DNA of 64,000 bases, taken from Rotaria sp. Silwood1. Taxonomy: Eukaryota; Rotifera; Eurotatoria; Philodinida; Philodinidae. Where the stretch lies: NCBI GenBank assembly GCA_905250075.1, contig CAJNOP010000130.1, positions 124,001 to 188,000 on the forward strand. Direction: 5' to 3'. This document shows, one piece after another, positions 62,251-64,000 of this stretch (positions are counted from its first letter, which is position 1; each line of letters starts with the position of its first letter). The notes beneath the pieces were generated by a model. It saw only the letters and a program-made list of their open reading frames with translations, had not been told where the DNA came from and searched no databases. The translations under genes and the position numbers were made by a program.

Positions 62251-63158
62251 TGGGTGTAGATGTTGGTGAGGGTAGGTATGGGTGTGGTTTGGGTTGGGGT
62301 GTGAGTTTGGGGGTTGATCATCGGCTCAACAACACGCACATATCTATTTAAGGATGTGCGTGGATGTGGATGTGAGTGCCGACAAGAAGAAGAAAAACGC
62401 CTAAGGGTGTGGGTGTGTGGGGTGTAAGTGTAGGTGGGTGTGGGTGGGGGGGTGGGGTGTGGGTGTGGATGGGTGTGGGTGTGGATGTGAGGTGTGGGTA
62501 TGTGGGGTGTGAGTGTGGGTATGGGTGTGTGTGGGGTGTGGGTGTGAGTGGACGGGTGTGGGTGTAGCTGTGGGTTTAATGAAGAAGAACTCCCACACCC
62601 GCCATGTGACCTGTTAATTTTAGGCATCGAAGACACCAACAGTGGAAGTGAACAGGGATTTGTTCTTACAGTTTTTGTAGAGCTTTTCACGGCGCATCTT
62701 TAAAAAAATCAACGTTATATTGATTGTTTATGAGTGAGATATTCTTAAAATACTGTATGTTGCAATCATTATGCCGCACCCAGGGTGTGGGTGGGTGTGG
62801 GTGTGGGTGTGTGGGTGTGTGGCTGTGGGTGGATGTGGGTGTGGGTGGGTGTGGGAGTGTGGGGGTGTGGGTGGGTGTGGGGTGGGTGTGGTGTGGGTGT
62901 GGGTGTGTGGGTGTGGTGTGAGTGTGGGTGTGGGGTGGGTGTGGGTGTGGGTGTGTGGGTGTGGTGTGGGTGTGGGTGTGGGTGTGGGTGTGGGTGTGTG
63001 GGTGTGGTGTGGGTGTGGGTGTGTGGGTGTGAGTGTGAGTGTGTGGATGTGGGTAGGTGTGGGTAGGTGTGGGCGTGGATGTGGGTGTGGATGTGGGTGT
63101 GGGTGTGGGTGTGGGTGTGGGTGTATGGGTGTGGGTGAGGGTGGCTGAGGTGTGGGTA
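62250..63158 (+). repeat. Telomere-like TGTGGG array (right of the GPCR gene)
   Basis: Two blocks, at about 62400-62575 and 62780-63158, are built of TGTGGG units with variants (TGTGGA, TGTGAG, TGGG and TGTGTGGG). There is also a sparser run at 62250-62320. The spacer at 62580-62775 is ordinary sequence. Pure stretches of the hexamer occur at about 62965-63000 and 63085-63125. Four or more G-runs per 30 bases make it a G-quadruplex former. The G-strand on plus matches a right chromosome end. Open frames rich in Gly/Val/Trp here are artefacts. Confidence 0.8.
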
Positions 63159-63177
63159 TGGATGTTACTTTGTTCTT

Positions 63178-63300
63178 CCATCCACACCCACACCTGCAGT
63201 CACACCCACACCCACACCGACACACCTAAACCCACACACTCACCCACACCCACATCCACACCCATCCGACACCCCACCCACACCCACACGCACCCTACAC
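63178..63300 (-). repeat. Inverted CCCACA block, head-to-head with the TGTGGG array
   Basis: After a short junction (about 63159-63177, TTACTTTGTTCTTCC) the hexamer resumes in the opposite orientation: CCACACCCACACCTGCAGTC, then runs of ACACCCACACCGACAC. It contains degenerate variants (CCTAAA, CATCCA). The block is about 120 bp and fades into unique sequence near 63300. Confidence 0.7.
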
Positions 63301-63359
63301 ATCGCAGTTCCCACCCGCTCTATATCCATTTTTTAACCACATACTATTCACATTGACCT

Positions 63360-64000
63360 CAATAAATCTGGAGGATTGACACTTGCTCAAACACCTTAGA
63401 GAACTCATCGGCCAGTAAAAAAGAAAGAAAAGTTGATAAAAATTGATACTATTTTTTTAGCAGTCCTCAACATACGTCGCTTTTCTTTCTCTTTTTACTT
63501 TTTTCATTTCTTTTCTCTCAATTTTTTTCTTTCTTTTAACGAGCTCGATTTTTGACGTCTACCTCTCTGTTCCATGTTTATTCGAGATTCCGGAACTTCG
63601 CCAATTTTGACTTTCGCCAATTATTGGCAAAATTTCACAGAATGTATTGGCGAAAGTTCAATGGATCTTCGCCAATTGGCGACTGTCCAACAGATATACT
63701 GGTGAATGTCGACTGAACTTTCACCAATTGGCGAATTTCCAAAAGATATACTGACGAATTTCTTAATGCTGCTGCACAAGTAGTAACAGGCATATGATTA
63801 ACAATAGCTATCTGAAAAACTCGAAATCATATCATATATACTAAACTTTTTACCTATGTATTGATATGAACAGATGTTCAATGTGTTATACTTCGTACTT
63901 GTTAACATACAAATGATATTAGACTTATTTCGAATAAATCTAAAACTACAAATAAAAATTTTGATCATGTCATTTCCAACAATTTTCTTAGCATGTATTT
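63360..64000. other. Right-edge sequence, no gene recognised
   Basis: Beyond the telomere-like block the sequence returns to AT-rich DNA. Apart from the CGCCAATTGGCG repeat there is a pyrimidine-rich tract (63474-63540) and no convincing open frame. Confidence 0.45.
63590..63765. repeat. Short tandem/inverted repeat with CGCCAATTGGCG words
   Basis: TTCGCCAATT or its complement AATTGGCGAA occurs about seven times. From about 63668 a unit of about 60 bp (CCAATTGGCGA, then CCAACAGATATACTGGTGAAT) is followed by a diverged second copy (CCAATTGGCGA, then CCAAAAGATATACTGACGAAT). It could be the end of another inverted-repeat element cut by the window edge. Confidence 0.45.

Noticed and set aside
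62208-63356. Overlapping open frames on both strands in the TGTGGG arrays
   Set aside because: Low-complexity artefacts of the repeat. Both strands are open because the unit lacks stop triplets.

Overview
The window is nuclear DNA of a metazoan and most probably of a bdelloid rotifer. It is strongly AT-rich (roughly 70% by eye), with many short introns of 40-100 bp carrying canonical GT-AG ends. The gene content is animal: a KIF1-type kinesin, a nuclear receptor, an MSK-type kinase and a seven-helix receptor with LDL-receptor class A and EGF modules. Three further points fit a bdelloid: an F-box family member, a bacterial/plant-like UDP-sugar epimerase that now carries introns, and long arrays of the hexamer TGTGGG, which as I recall is the reported bdelloid telomere repeat. 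The taxonomic call is inference. No rRNA, canonical tRNA gene, CRISPR array or bacterial operon is visible.

Layout. 1-193: last exon of a gene that enters from the left. 0.2-7.5 kb: no convincing gene. 7.56-10.77 kb (-): a ten-exon LOXHD1-like protein with three PLAT domains. 11.2-12.35 kb (+): a three-exon UDP-glucuronate 4-epimerase-like enzyme, divergent from the PLAT gene. 16.96-18.6 kb (+): a three-exon nuclear receptor. 20.29-35.49 kb (-): a complete KIF1A/UNC-104 kinesin of about 26 exons and 1,730 residues, with motor, FHA, KIF1B and PH regions and one duplicated exon. 40.5-44.3 kb (+): an MSK (RPS6KA5-like) kinase pseudogene with at least seven in-frame stops. 45.1-46.26 kb (-): a two-exon multi-pass membrane protein of unknown family with one internal TGA. 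51.35-55.28 kb (+): a four-exon F-box protein. 56.25-61.80 kb (-): a large LDLa/EGF-ectodomain GPCR with one in-frame stop and one frameshift.

The intergenic space and long introns are full of short non-coding elements with inverted-repeat ends (about 14 seen), plus one tRNA-like SINE. They look like non-autonomous DNA transposons (MITE or foldback type), and several sit inside introns of the kinesin, F-box and membrane-protein genes. No autonomous transposase was recognised.

The most unusual part is the right end. The GPCR gene is GC-richer and exon-dense compared with the rest of the window. It is bracketed by telomere-like arrays: CCCACA on its left (55.44-55.97 kb, interrupted by a 100-N gap) and TGTGGG on its right (62.25-63.15 kb). 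At about 63.16 kb the right array flips back to CCCACA, the head-to-head arrangement expected of a telomere fusion. The block may be a subtelomeric fragment that became internal.

The genes do not form a pathway. They are independent eukaryotic loci covering axonal transport, nuclear-receptor transcription, chromatin/stress kinase signalling (dead copy), nucleotide-sugar metabolism, ubiquitin-ligase targeting and cell-surface reception.
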